Shown one piece after another: positions 40,847 to 50,618 of a stretch of 64,000 nt of DNA (position 1 is the first letter of the stretch; every line of letters starts with the position of its first letter). The stretch is from Bartonella sp. AU55XJBT (GTDB lineage Bacteria > Pseudomonadota > Alphaproteobacteria > Rhizobiales > Rhizobiaceae). Below the pieces are notes generated by a model that made no database searches, was not told the DNA's origin, and saw nothing but the letters and a program-made list of their open reading frames with translations. The stretch spans positions 36,883 through 100,882 of the forward strand of contig NZ_JAQITC010000009.1 of assembly GCF_028618525.1 (NCBI RefSeq), read 5' to 3'. Both the position numbers and the translations under genes were made by a program.

Positions 40847-42154
40847 TTAACGTTTTTCATCGTCTTGGAGGTATCCTCCTTTACGCATACTTGGGACAAA
40901 GAGAAGCGCAATGAAAGCCATGATCATTACAATGGTTATGTAAAAATAAAAGAGTGATTCATAACCGTGTTTTTTTAATCCAAGCGCAACGTATTCAGCA
41001 GAACCACCAAATAAGGCATTCCCAATGGCATGAGAGATGCTGACACCTAATGCACGTATGGAAGAGGGAAACATAGCTGATTTTACGACACCAGAGATGG
41101 ATGTATACATGCTCATAATGAAGAGCAAGCCAATAATAACAGAGAAGGCAACCAATATACTATGGGTGTTACCGACGATCCAAAGCCCAGGAAACGTAAA
41201 GAGTGCAGAGAGTATACTCCAAATGATGAGTAAAGTTTTTGTTCCAATTTTATCAGCTATAATACCGGCTATGGGTTGGAACAGGATGAAAATAAACAGT
41301 ACAGCTGTCATGATCGTTGTTGCGGTATGTTTATCAAAGCCGGTGGTGGTGATCAGATACTTCTGCATATAAGTCGTAAAGGTATAAAATGTGAGTGATC
41401 CTCCTGATGCAAAGCATGCAATCACGACAACGGCTTTTGTATGTTTGGTGAGAAGTTCTTTAAGACTACCAGAGTGTTTGTGAGAGCGGCTTTCTTTCGT
41501 GGTTGTTTCGTGGAGCGAACGACGTAAATAAATCGCAACCAGTGCTCCACATCCACCAATCACAAAAGGAATACGCCAGCCCCATGCTTTTAACTGATCT
41601 TCAGTAAGGTAAATGGCTAAAATAAATATAATGAAACTGGCAAGAAGCTGTCCTGTAATAAGGGTGGCGGATTGAAAAGAAGCAAAAAGCCCACGATGCT
41701 TTTTGAGGGCTACTTCGCTCATATAAGTGGCTGCTGTACCATATTCGCCACCCGCTGAAAGTCCTTGCATCATTCGAGCTAAAAGTAAAAGGATTGCTGA
41801 TGTTATTCCCCAAGTTTCATAAGTGGGGAGTATGGCAATGAAAAAAGAGCCACCACACATCATAAAAATGGATACAAGCATTGAGCGTTTACGTCCATAA
41901 CGATCGGCAACAAATCCTAAAAACCAAGCTCCAATAGGGCGCATAAGAAAGCCAATAAAAAATACCCCAGCAGTTTTCAACAGTGGCGTAATTGTATCAC
42001 CATCTGAAGGAAAAAATTGTGAGGCAAAATAAATCGATGCAAATGAATAAACGTAAAAATCATACCATTCTACGAGATTTCCTGATGCGCTTGCTATAAT
42101 AGCAAAAACACGTTTTTTTGCATCTTGTGATGCTGAAGTTGTTTCACTTTTCAT
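40847..42154 (-). CDS. MHS-family MFS transporter, copy 1
   Basis: Inner-membrane proton symporter of the metabolite:H+ symporter family (ProP, KgtP and ShiA relatives), with ~12 hydrophobic segments in 435 aa. ASGNLVEWYDFYVYSF opens the first helix. The MFS loop motif is GFVADRYGRKRSM, preceded by FLMRPIGAW. ILAIYLTEDQLKAWGWRIPF and LGVSISHAIGNALFGGSAEY are family-typical. The substrate cannot be read from the sequence; carboxylates, osmolytes or shikimate-like compounds are candidates. Start after AAGGGGAAC. It is one of three tandem paralogues, each with a separate terminator. Confidence 0.9.
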   Translation of the reverse strand: MKSETTSASQDAKKRVFAIIASASGNLVEWYDFYVYSFASIYFASQFFPSDGDTITPLLKTAGVFFIGFLMRPIGAWFLGFVADRYGRKRSMLVSIFMMCGGSFFIAILPTYETWGITSAILLLLARMMQGLSAGGEYGTAATYMSEVALKKHRGLFASFQSATLITGQLLASFIIFILAIYLTEDQLKAWGWRIPFVIGGCGALVAIYLRRSLHETTTKESRSHKHSGSLKELLTKHTKAVVVIACFASGGSLTFYTFTTYMQKYLITTTGFDKHTATTIMTAVLFIFILFQPIAGIIADKIGTKTLLIIWSILSALFTFPGLWIVGNTHSILVAFSVIIGLLFIMSMYTSISGVVKSAMFPSSIRALGVSISHAIGNALFGGSAEYVALGLKKHGYESLFYFYITIVMIMAFIALLFVPSMRKGGYLQDDEKR

Positions 42155-42636
42155 GAAATGTTCCCCTTTTAGATTTATAATTTATTTTTTATTATTCAGT
42201 TTGTTTTATGATTTGTATCACTAAAATTTAATTGTACCATAGTAATTTCTTATGAAAGCTATTTAAGAGAGTCTGTTTGTATATAGGTTTTGAGCCTTTT
42301 GAGGGCGTTATTGCGTTGTAGAATAAAGTGCATCACAGCGAATGTAAGGGGAAGGGGGCATTGAAAAGGAGATTTAAGCGGGATGAAATGTTGGTAAAAA
42401 GAGTGCTTAAATGACTGGCTTAAGAATTTTCTATAGGATATTTGAACAGTGCAAAGAAGTTATGTAATTTTTATGGTCTTGTCGCTTCGTGATTAAAGAT
42501 CTTTGAAAAATCTCAATAATATAGATTTATAGATTCTCCACCTTATGCAAGAAGCATAATGTTTTTCCTGTATGGAAACGGTCGAAAATGAATTATTTTA
42601 TGTTTGTTGTTTTTTAAAAGGCTTTATAACATTCAT
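42155..42636. other. Spacer between MFS copies 1 and 2
   Basis: About 480 bp with no gene. The part nearest copy 1 holds its presumed promoter region, including the box at 42231-42252. No coding trace was recognised in the remainder. Confidence 0.4.
42231..42252 (-). promoter_or_regulatory. Shared upstream box of MFS copy 1
   Basis: On the + strand this reads ATTGTACCATAGTAATTTCT followed by TA. It aligns with boxes upstream of copies 2 and 3 and lies 77 bp before the start codon. Conservation in otherwise diverged spacers suggests a promoter or operator; the role is inference. Confidence 0.4.
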
Positions 42637-42662
42637 AAAAAGCCCAAGTTCTTGGGCTTTTT
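42637..42662 (-). terminator. Terminator after MFS copy 2
   Basis: GCCCAAG / CTTGGGC stem with flanking A and T runs, the same core as the terminator after copy 1. Confidence 0.8.
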
Positions 42663-42677
42663 ATTGTGTGTAAAAAT

Positions 42678-43985
42678 TTAATGGATCTCATCATCTTTCA
42701 GATATCCTCCTTTATCGATATCGGGCATCATGAGAATGGAGATGAGGGCAATGATCATCATTCCAACGATGTAAAAAAAGAAAACAGATTCGTGTCCCAT
42801 ATTTTTTAATCCAAGCGCTACATATTCAGCAGAACCGCCAAAGAGTGCATTCCCGATGGCAAAAGCAAATCCAACACCAATTGCTCGGATTGAAGCGGGA
42901 AACAATTCTGCTTTTATGATACCGGCGATGGAAGTATAAAAACTCATAATACAGAGTATGCCAATAATGATGAAGAGTGCTGTCCATGCGTTATGGGTAT
43001 TTCCAATCATTTTAAGGACAGGAATGGTGCAGATAATGGATAATACACTCCAACTGATGAGTGAAAATCGTGCTCCAACTTTGTCGGCGAAGGCACCTAA
43101 AAGAGGTTGGAATAACACAAAAACGAAGAGGGCAGCAGTCATGATCGTTGTTGCGGTTTGTTTATCAAAACCAGTAGTTGTGATCAGATATTTTTGCATA
43201 TAAGTGGTGTATGTATAAAATGTGAGTGATCCGCCAGCTGTAAAGCCAACAACCAAAAAGAAAGCTTTTTTATGATTGCGAAAAAGCTCTCTAAGACTAC
43301 CAGCATGTTGTTCAGAGCGGCTTTTGAGGGTTGTTGTTTCATGAAGTAAGCTTCGCAGATAAATTGAAACGATTGCTCCAAAACCACCAATGACAAAAGG
43401 AATACGCCATCCCCACGCTTTTAACTGATCTTCAGTAAGGTAAATGGCTAAAATAAATATTATAAAACTTGCGAGAAGTTGACCTGAGATCGTTGTTGCA
43501 TATTGAAAAGAAGCAAAGAGACCACGATGATTTTTGGGTGCAACTTCGCTCATATAAGTGGCTGCTGTACCATATTCACCGCCAACGGAAAGTCCTTGAA
43601 ACATTCGGACTAAAAGGAGAAGAAATGCTGCTGTTATTCCCAAGGTTTCGTAAGTGGGAAGTATGGCAATAAGGAAAGATCCCCCACACATCATAAAAAC
43701 AGAAATAAGCATTGAGCGTTTACGTCCATAACGGTCGGCAATGTATCCAAATAACCATGCACCAATAGGGCGCATAAGAAAGCCAATAAAAAATATTCCT
43801 GCAGTTTTTAATAGTTGTGTAACGGTATCATTATCGTTAGGAAAAAATTGTGATGCAAAATAAACCGATGCAAAGGAGTAAGCATAAAAGTCGTACCATT
43901 CTACCAGATTTCCTGATGCGCTGGATATGATAGCAAAAATACGTTTTCTTGTATCATGTGGATCTAAAGTTGTTTGGTGATTCAT
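42678..43985 (-). CDS. MHS-family MFS transporter, copy 2
   Basis: A paralogue of copy 1 and the same length (435 aa), with the same family motifs: SASGNLVEWYDFYAYSF, a DRYGRKRSM loop and ILAIYLTEDQLKAWGWRIPF. The C-terminal half diverges more (for example GVGFAFAIGNALFGGSAEY), which suggests a distinct substrate or simple drift. Copy 1 and copy 2 share a 44-bp identical DNA stretch (41586-41629 and 43417-43460), consistent with recent duplication or gene conversion. The start follows AAGGGG. Confidence 0.9.
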   Translation of the reverse strand: MNHQTTLDPHDTRKRIFAIISSASGNLVEWYDFYAYSFASVYFASQFFPNDNDTVTQLLKTAGIFFIGFLMRPIGAWLFGYIADRYGRKRSMLISVFMMCGGSFLIAILPTYETLGITAAFLLLLVRMFQGLSVGGEYGTAATYMSEVAPKNHRGLFASFQYATTISGQLLASFIIFILAIYLTEDQLKAWGWRIPFVIGGFGAIVSIYLRSLLHETTTLKSRSEQHAGSLRELFRNHKKAFFLVVGFTAGGSLTFYTYTTYMQKYLITTTGFDKQTATTIMTAALFVFVLFQPLLGAFADKVGARFSLISWSVLSIICTIPVLKMIGNTHNAWTALFIIIGILCIMSFYTSIAGIIKAELFPASIRAIGVGFAFAIGNALFGGSAEYVALGLKNMGHESVFFFYIVGMMIIALISILMMPDIDKGGYLKDDEIH

Positions 43986-44058
43986 GAATTTTTCCCCTTT
44001 TATATTGATAACTTTTCTACTCGTTAAAGTTGTTGACGATGTGTATCATAGAAACATA

Positions 44059-44080
44059 ATTGTATCATGATAATTTCTTA
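44059..44080 (-). promoter_or_regulatory. Shared upstream box of MFS copy 2
   Basis: It aligns with the boxes of copies 1 and 3 and lies 74 bp before the start codon. It contains the perfect palindrome TATCATGATA (44063-44072), which is degenerate in the other copies. It could be an operator or part of a promoter. Confidence 0.4.
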
Positions 44081-45108
44081 GGGAAACACTTTAAGATCAT
44101 TTGTTGTATTTTTATTTTTTTAAAGAGCTTTGCTTTGTAACTTAAAAAAATAAACAATATTTATATTAATATAAATAAAGTAAATTTAAACTAAATTATA
44201 TTATGAGTTATAATTTAATTTATACTTTTGGTAATCATTAAATATTATTTTATAAAGGCTAATGTATAGGTTAAAAACTTATGATGGTAAAAAAATGATC
44301 TTGCATACTTCATTTTTGTGGTTTCACTGTAAGATTTTTTCTAGAGTGATTAATGCTGTTTTGGGCTTATGGTGTATTGTGTCAATCGTGTGCTTTTGGT
44401 GATCTTTTAAGGAAATTGTTTTTTGTTTCATGGTGAATTATTTGCATATGAGAGTGTTTGTGAGGATATAGATGCTCTTTGGCTTTATAGGTTTGATGTT
44501 GTGTCGTAAAATGGTGTTATTGGCTATTAGATGTGAGGTTGGTGTGTAGGTAAAAATCTCTTGATGAACTATCTTAAGTATCAAGGGAATGTGCAATCTT
44601 AAGGACTAGAGAATATAGTATAGTAGGCTAACAAATAGTATAATGATAGCGGCTTGCACTTTTATTAATATTAAGCGTGAAGAGGTTGGTCCGCAATGTT
44701 AAGCAGCTCTTGAGCCCTTGAGTTTTTGAAACGGTTTATAAGAGGCATTTTTAGCCCTTTTCTTGTACAATTTTATCCAACATGGCTTTTCCTCTCCTTG
44801 TAATGTGCAAGCGAGGGGTGTTTTGAGTGATTCAACATAAAACAAACGTCAAATGAGAAAATTCTACGTGATACTGGGGCCTAGTTCAAGTTGAAAGATG
44901 CTAAATATATCATTGCAAATCAATATGTTGTGCAATTCCCCCCTTTTTAGAGGGCTTTCCCTTTATGCTATTCACAGACGCCATTATGAAATGGACTTGG
45001 GTATATTTGAGAAATGTTTCTTAAAAAAGTGCCGGAATTCATAACATAATGGTATTTTCTATTTTTCATGGGGCTTTGTTTTGCATATGGGGTCCATTAA
45101 AGAGCGTA

Positions 45109-45353
45109 TTAAACAATAGCATGAGACAATGTATCATTTATTATTGATAAAATTTCTTGAAAGATGATCGTTTGGCTTCGGTTTTGATGAGGAATAGAAG
45201 TATTAAAATAAATCAAACGTTTCTTATCTTCAGTGAACTCAATTCAGCGAAAGAAGCATCTCTTTGATAACAATGCGGAGCCGTTCGTTTTTTATAAGCA
45301 TCCCATGCGGGAGGAGAGAAAATTTCTTCTTTAGCGTGTTTATAGGGATAAAA
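45109..45353 (-). pseudogene. Possible frameshifted coding remnant
   Basis: The - strand gives two consecutive protein-like frames joined by a frameshift near 45240. The first includes AKEEIFSPPAWDAYKKRTAP. The second includes EFTEDKKRLIYFNTSIPHQN and ends at TAA (45109-45111). Together they cover about 85 codons with balanced composition. No family is recognised, and it has no assignable start. It lies downstream of MFS copy 3 beyond its terminator. It may be a decayed gene or chance. Confidence 0.25.
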
Positions 45354-45393
45354 ATAAAAAATTGTAAGCTTTAAATTTCCGTAGAACAGATAT

Positions 45394-45422
45394 AAAAAAA
45401 GCCCAGAATACTGGGCTTTTTT
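45394..45422 (-). terminator. Terminator after MFS copy 3
   Basis: GCCCAG / CTGGGC stem with AATA loop, flanked by A7 and T6. It is the third example of the same terminator core. Confidence 0.85.
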
Positions 45423-45436
45423 GTTAGGATTAAAAG

Positions 45437-46744
45437 TTAATCGATATCATTTCCTTGTAAATACCCTTTTTTGCGAGCATCTGGCATTAAGAGAATTGCG
45501 ATGAAGGCAATGATCATCATGCCGGCTATGTAAAAATGGAATATAGATTCATAGCCGATTTTTTTAAATTCAAGTGCAACAGCTTCAGCTGAACCACCAA
45601 ATAGTGCGTTAGCAATGGCATAAGAAAGTCCAACTCCCATGGCGCGTACTGAAGCAGGAAACATTTCTGCTTTTACGATACCAGAGACGGATGTATAAAA
45701 ACTCAAAATACACAGCATTCCTATAACGATTAAGAGTGCAATCCACGTGTCATGAGTGCTCCCTATGGTTCTAAGCCCTGGGACGATAAAGATGATGGAC
45801 AGGGTACTCCAAATAAGCAGTGAAGTTCTTGTACCAATTTTGTCCGCTAAAGAACCAAAAAGGGGTTGGAGTAACATAAAAACAAACAGTGCAGCGGTCA
45901 TTATTGTATTAGCAGTGTGTTTATCAAATCCACTCGTTGTGATCAGATATTTTTGCATATAGGTTGTGCTAGTGTAAAATATGAGTGATCCACCAGCTGT
46001 AAAACCAATGACTAAAAGGAAGGCTTTTCCATGATTGCGTAGAAGTTCTTTAAGACTACCAGCTTGTTTTTTAGAGCGGCTTTCTTTAGTGGTTGTTTCA
46101 TGAAGTGAACGACGCAGATAAATCGCAACAATTGCGCCACATCCACCAATCGCAAAAGGAATACGCCAGCCCCATGCTTTTAATTGATCTTCAGAGAGAT
46201 AGAGGGCTAGAATAAACATAACCAAACTTGCAAGAAGTTGACCTCCAATGAGCGTGGCATATTGAAACGAGCTAAAGAAACCGCGACGTTTTTTAAGAGC
46301 GACTTCGCTCATATAAGTCGCTGTCGTTCCGTATTCACCGCCAACTGAGAGTCCTTGAAGCATGCGGAGTAAAATGAGAAGAATTGGTGCTACTGCTCCA
46401 ATCGTTTCATATGTAGGAAGAAGAGCGATGAGAAACGAACCACCACACATCATAAAAACAGAAATCAGCAAAGAGCGTTTACGTCCATAACGATCTGCAA
46501 TAAATCCAAAGAGCCAACCGCCAATTGGACGCATGAGGAAGCCGATAAAAAAGACGAAGGAAGATTTTAAAAGTTCGGTAACAACATCTCCATTGGAGGG
46601 AAAAAACTGTGAGGCAAAATAAATAGATGTAAAAGAATAAACATAAAAATCATACCATTCCACCAGATTCCCTGATGCACTCGATATGATCGAAAGAACA
46701 CGTTTTCTTGTATCATGTGGTGCTAAAGCTTCTTGTTTTTCCAT
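45437..46744 (-). CDS. MHS-family MFS transporter, copy 3
   Basis: Third paralogue, again 435 aa when started at 46744 (MEKQEALAPHDTRKR), which aligns with the N-termini of copies 1 and 2 and follows AAGGGA. An in-frame ATG at 46774 would add ten residues. Motifs: SASGNLVEWYDFYVYSF, DRYGRKRSL, LALYLSEDQLKAWGWRIPF and GGSAEAVAL. It is less similar to copies 1 and 2 than they are to each other in the stretches I compared. The substrate is unknown. Confidence 0.9.
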   Translation of the reverse strand: MEKQEALAPHDTRKRVLSIISSASGNLVEWYDFYVYSFTSIYFASQFFPSNGDVVTELLKSSFVFFIGFLMRPIGGWLFGFIADRYGRKRSLLISVFMMCGGSFLIALLPTYETIGAVAPILLILLRMLQGLSVGGEYGTTATYMSEVALKKRRGFFSSFQYATLIGGQLLASLVMFILALYLSEDQLKAWGWRIPFAIGGCGAIVAIYLRRSLHETTTKESRSKKQAGSLKELLRNHGKAFLLVIGFTAGGSLIFYTSTTYMQKYLITTSGFDKHTANTIMTAALFVFMLLQPLFGSLADKIGTRTSLLIWSTLSIIFIVPGLRTIGSTHDTWIALLIVIGMLCILSFYTSVSGIVKAEMFPASVRAMGVGLSYAIANALFGGSAEAVALEFKKIGYESIFHFYIAGMMIIAFIAILLMPDARKKGYLQGNDID

Positions 46745-46848
46745 AGTCAATCCCTTCATTTTACGTTCATCCATCTTTATTCATTATCCCTCTATGTTAT
46801 TTTCTTAGAAGCTGTCTATAGTATTTTATCTTTTGCATCAAAATTTTA

Positions 46849-46870
46849 GTCAGATCGTGATAATTTCTTG
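46849..46870 (-). promoter_or_regulatory. Shared upstream box of MFS copy 3
   Basis: The right half (GTGATAATTTCTTG on the + strand) matches the boxes of copies 1 and 2; the left half has diverged. It lies 105 bp before the chosen start, or 75 bp before the alternative ATG at 46774, the same distance as in the other copies. Confidence 0.35.
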
Positions 46871-46964
46871 TGTAAGATGTTTTCGGAAAAAGATTTGAAT
46901 TATGTTTATACGGATTTTATAGTTTTTATTTTCTATAATGAAAAGAATCGGACATAATAGCCTT

Positions 46965-47759
46965 ATGAAATCATATCTTGCTCTTTTATCGCATGTTTTA
47001 AATCAGGGTATTGATCGTACGGATCGGACGGGGGTGGGAACACGATCTATTTTTGGGTATCAGATGCGTTTTGATTTACAAGCAGGATTTCCATTGTTGA
47101 CAACAAAGAAATTACACTTACGTTCAATTATTTATGAGCTTCTATGGTTTCTTAAAGGCGATACAAATATTGCATGGTTGAAGGAGCATGGTGTATCTAT
47201 TTGGGACGAATGGGCTGATAAACAAGGAAATCTTGGTCCTGTTTATGGGTATCAGTGGCGCTCTTGGCCTGCTCCTGATGGACGCTATATTGATCAAATC
47301 AGTGATCTGTTGACGATGATTAAGGAGACGCCTCATTCTCGTCGCTTGATTGTGTCAGCATGGAACCCCGCATTAATAGAAGAGATGGCTCTGCCACCTT
47401 GTCATTGTTTTTTTCAATTTTATATTGCTGAGGGTAAATTATCCTGTCAGCTTTACCAGCGTTCGGCGGATATTTTCTTAGGGGTTCCATTTAATATTGC
47501 GTCCTATGCATTGTTAACGATGATGATTGCGCAAGTCAGTGGCCTTAAAGTTGGTGATTTTATTCACACGTTGGGGGACGCGCATCTTTATTCTAATCAT
47601 TTTGAACAGGCAAAACACCAATTGTCTCGTATACCAAATGCTTTGCCCTGTATGCGTATAAATCCAGCGGTAACAGATCTTTTTTCTTTTAAATTTGAGG
47701 ATTTTGAATTGCTTAATTATGATGCACACCCCCATATTAAAGCGCCGGTAGCAATATGA
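46965..47759 (+). CDS. thyA: Thymidylate synthase ThyA
   Basis: Makes dTMP from dUMP using methylenetetrahydrofolate. Started at 46965 ([15 protein letters not shown]) the protein has exactly 264 aa, as in E. coli, and the nucleophile falls at Cys146 in [12 protein letters not shown]. An in-frame ATG at 46938 would add nine residues. [19 protein letters not shown], the [20 protein letters not shown] loop and [14 protein letters not shown] are all present. Its stop overlaps the folA start by 4 bp, a classic pairing because ThyA produces the dihydrofolate that FolA recycles. Confidence 0.96.
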   Translation: MKSYLALLSHVLNQGIDRTDRTGVGTRSIFGYQMRFDLQAGFPLLTTKKLHLRSIIYELLWFLKGDTNIAWLKEHGVSIWDEWADKQGNLGPVYGYQWRSWPAPDGRYIDQISDLLTMIKETPHSRRLIVSAWNPALIEEMALPPCHCFFQFYIAEGKLSCQLYQRSADIFLGVPFNIASYALLTMMIAQVSGLKVGDFIHTLGDAHLYSNHFEQAKHQLSRIPNALPCMRINPAVTDLFSFKFEDFELLNYDAHPHIKAPVAI

Positions 47760-48265
47760 AGATTTCCATTTGTTTAATTGCTGCTGTTGCAGAAAATGGC
47801 GTTATTGGTTGTAAAGGTGAAATGCCTTGGCATTTATCGACAGATTTGCAACGCTTTAAGGCGTTGACGTTGGGTAAGCCTATTATAATGGGGCGAAAAA
47901 CTTGGGATTCTATCGGGAGACCTTTACCAGGGCGCAAAAATATCGTCATTACGCGTGATTGTACCTTTAGCGCTGAAGGGGCTGTTGTTGCGCATTCTTT
48001 ATCACAGGCATGTTCTCTTGCAACACGTGTTGTTTCTCAAAATGATGTAGAGGAAATTTTTATTATTGGTGGGGGTGAAATTTTTCAACAAGGGTTTGGT
48101 CTTGCTGATAAAATGTTCCTTACAGAAGTTTTAGCTTCTATAGATGGTGATTGTTTTTTTCCTATTTTTGATAAAGAAAAGTGGACTATTGTGCAAACAC
48201 AAGATATTCCAAAAGGGGATAAAGATAGTCATCCGACACGTTTTGTTGTTTATGAGCGGAAATAA
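47756..48265 (+). CDS. folA: Dihydrofolate reductase FolA
   Basis: NADPH-dependent reduction of dihydrofolate. Typical motifs are [20 protein letters not shown] with the Met20-type loop, [34 protein letters not shown] and [13 protein letters not shown]. The active-site acid position is occupied by Asp in the LSTDLQRFK segment. The length of 169 aa is normal. It is translationally coupled to thyA through ATGA. Confidence 0.95.
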   Translation: MKISICLIAAVAENGVIGCKGEMPWHLSTDLQRFKALTLGKPIIMGRKTWDSIGRPLPGRKNIVITRDCTFSAEGAVVAHSLSQACSLATRVVSQNDVEEIFIIGGGEIFQQGFGLADKMFLTEVLASIDGDCFFPIFDKEKWTIVQTQDIPKGDKDSHPTRFVVYERK

Positions 48266-48385
48266 TTTTTTGTCATATGAAGTGGAAAGGGTTTATCCGT
48301 TGCGTAATTGAGATAAAAGGAACCCTATAGGCTTTAAGTGAAGGGTTGGTATTTGAATGAATGGTAGTCAGTTAAAGAGGTGATA

Positions 48386-49531
48386 ATGCCCTGGACAAAT
48401 CAAAATGGTGGTGGCCCGTGGAGTGGCGATAAAAATAAGAACAGTGGTGACAAAAAGGCATCGGCTAAGAATCTTTTTGGTTCTGGTGGCAATAATGGTG
48501 GCGGAAATGGCCCCAATCTTGATGATATTTTGCGTAAAGGACAGGATCACTTTAAACAATTTAGTCGAGGGGGTGTTTTTGTTTTGTTCCTTCTGCTTGC
48601 TGTGTGTTTTTTCCTCTATCAGTCACTTTATATTGTTCAACAAAATGAGCAAGCAGTAGAATTACGTTTCGGTGTGCCTAAAGAAGAAATTATCGGTGAT
48701 GGATTGCATTTTCATTTTTGGCCCATTGAGACTTATATGAAAGTCCCTTTAACGGAAAAAACAATTGCAATTGGTGGACAGCCTGGACAGAGACAACAAA
48801 GTGAAGGTTTGATGCTGTCGAGTGATCAAAATATTGTGAATGTCAATTTTTCTGTTTACTATCGCATTTCACATCCAGGACAATTTTTATTTAATGTGAA
48901 TGATCAAGAAGGAACAGTTCGTCAGGTCGCTGAAAGTGCAATGCGAGAGGTCATTGGCTCAAGACCTGTTGATGATGTTTTACGCGATAAAAAAGAAGAA
49001 GTTGCTAACGATGTGAGAAAGATTACCCAGTTGACTGTTGATAAGTATCAACTCGGGGTTGAAATAAGCCGTGTATCGATCAGTGAAGCTGCTCCTCCTA
49101 CCAAAGTTGCTGCGGCGTTTAATTCTGTGCAGCAGGCTGAGCAAGAACGTGGTCGGATGATTGAAGAAGGAAATCGTGTGCGTTTTACAAAAATTGGTTT
49201 AGCAAATGGTGAAGCTTCCCGTACACGAGAAATTGCAAAAGGTGAAAAAGCACAAATGGTTGAAGAGGCACGCGGGCGTGCTGAACGTTTTCAGGCTATA
49301 GCCCGTGAGGCTGCAATTTCACCAGAGGCTGCGCGTTATCGTCTTTATATGGAGACGATGGGGCGTATTTTTTCTTCACCCAATAAATTGGTTCTTGATC
49401 AAATTAATTCTCCTGCGGTGCCTTATCTTTCTTTGAATGAATTGCTGCGTAATAATTTATCAGAAAAAGCAAAAATAAAATCAGCACGTTCTACATCGCT
49501 CTTGGATACTCAGATTTCTGGAGGACGTTAA
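48386..49531 (+). CDS. hflK: FtsH protease regulator HflK
   Basis: Inner-membrane SPFH-domain protein that with HflC forms a large periplasmic assembly around FtsH. Started at 48386 (MPWTNQNGGGPW), the standard HflK N-terminus, after AAAGAGG; a GTG at 48380 is in frame. A Gly/Asn-rich cytoplasmic stretch precedes a membrane segment (~63-80). Then come the SPFH region (YIVQQNEQAVELRFGVPKEE) and a long charged helix (AEQERGRMIEEGNRVRFTKI). The length is 381 aa. hflC follows after 2 bp. Confidence 0.95.
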   Translation: MPWTNQNGGGPWSGDKNKNSGDKKASAKNLFGSGGNNGGGNGPNLDDILRKGQDHFKQFSRGGVFVLFLLLAVCFFLYQSLYIVQQNEQAVELRFGVPKEEIIGDGLHFHFWPIETYMKVPLTEKTIAIGGQPGQRQQSEGLMLSSDQNIVNVNFSVYYRISHPGQFLFNVNDQEGTVRQVAESAMREVIGSRPVDDVLRDKKEEVANDVRKITQLTVDKYQLGVEISRVSISEAAPPTKVAAAFNSVQQAEQERGRMIEEGNRVRFTKIGLANGEASRTREIAKGEKAQMVEEARGRAERFQAIAREAAISPEAARYRLYMETMGRIFSSPNKLVLDQINSPAVPYLSLNELLRNNLSEKAKIKSARSTSLLDTQISGGR

Positions 49532-49533
49532 TC

Positions 49534-50469
49534 ATGCAGCAGTCTCGTTTTTTGTTTGTTTTTAGTACCATAATAATTTTTTTGATCATGTTGTGGATGT
49601 CATTTTTTGTTGTCTATCCTCGTCAACAAGTTGCTATTAAGCGTTTCGGACAGATCGTTAAGGTAGAATCTAATCCTGGAATTTATGTGAAAATACCTTT
49701 TGTGGATAAGATGATTGTCGTGGATAATCGGTTGTTGCGTTACGATGTTCCTACACAATCTGTGCAAGTTCGTGGGGGGGCTTATTATGAAGTGGATGCG
49801 TTCTTTATTTATCGTATTATGGATCCTAAATTGTTTTTACAGCGTATTGCTTCAGGGCGCCCGCAAATTGCAGCACGTGAAAATCTTGCACCACGCTTTA
49901 TTGACGCTTTGCGGGCTGTTTATGGTAAGCGAGAATTTAAAGCAGCCTTATCGGATGAACGAGGTGCGATGATGGCTGAGGTTCAAAGGCAATTTTCTAT
50001 AGATGCAGGTTCGCTGGGTATTAAGATTGTTGATGTGCGTATTCGAAAAACCGATTTAACCGATGCTGTTTCAGAAGATGTTTATCGGCAAATGGCTGCG
50101 GAGCGGGAAGCGGTTGCTGAAAATATTCGCGCTCGTGGTCAGCAAGAGCGAGATCGTATTGTCGCAGAGGCAAATCGTGAATATGAAGAAATTGTGGCGG
50201 CTGCAAAGCGTGATGCTGAAATTACGCGTGGTGAAGGACAAGCTGAAAGTATTCGCATTTTACTTAAAGCGCGAGAAGCTGATCCATCTTTTTACGATTT
50301 TTGGTTAGCGATGGAGCAGTATAAGAATTTAGAGAGAATACCGATGGTGATTTCACCAAATGAGGATTTCTTTTTTTATTTTCGAAATTCTCCGCAAGCA
50401 AAGAAAAAACTTTCATCAACAATGAGTTCTAGTTTGAGTAAAACTGATTCAAAGTCCAGTGGGGAATAG
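49534..50469 (+). CDS. hflC: FtsH protease regulator HflC
   Basis: Partner of HflK. A membrane anchor sits at the N-terminus (residues ~7-27), then the SPFH domain with YPRQQVAIKRFGQIVKVE and PGIYVKIPFVDKM. The DVRIRKTDLTDAVSEDVYRQ and MAAEREAVAENIRARGQQER helices are typical. The Ser/Lys-rich tail is longer than in E. coli HflC. The length is 311 aa. It forms an operon with hflK and probably with the degP-like gene 150 bp downstream. Confidence 0.94.
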   Translation: MQQSRFLFVFSTIIIFLIMLWMSFFVVYPRQQVAIKRFGQIVKVESNPGIYVKIPFVDKMIVVDNRLLRYDVPTQSVQVRGGAYYEVDAFFIYRIMDPKLFLQRIASGRPQIAARENLAPRFIDALRAVYGKREFKAALSDERGAMMAEVQRQFSIDAGSLGIKIVDVRIRKTDLTDAVSEDVYRQMAAEREAVAENIRARGQQERDRIVAEANREYEEIVAAAKRDAEITRGEGQAESIRILLKAREADPSFYDFWLAMEQYKNLERIPMVISPNEDFFFYFRNSPQAKKKLSSTMSSSLSKTDSKSSGE

Positions 50470-50618
50470 ATGAAACAATGTGTGGGAGGGTACTCGTATG
50501 AGCAGTATCCTCTATAGCTCCTTGTTTTTATGATGAATGTAAGAGAATGTTAAGCCATACTGATTTTGCATAATAGTATTAAGTAAGGCTCTCTACGGCT
50601 TTGGTTTAAAGGCATGTC

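Larger units (their letters stand above)
43986..45393. other. Long spacer between MFS copies 2 and 3
   Basis: About 1.4 kb without an intact gene. It holds the box upstream of copy 2 (44059-44080) and, near its far end, a possible decayed frame on the - strand (45109-45353). The middle is AT-rich with short frames only. Confidence 0.4.
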
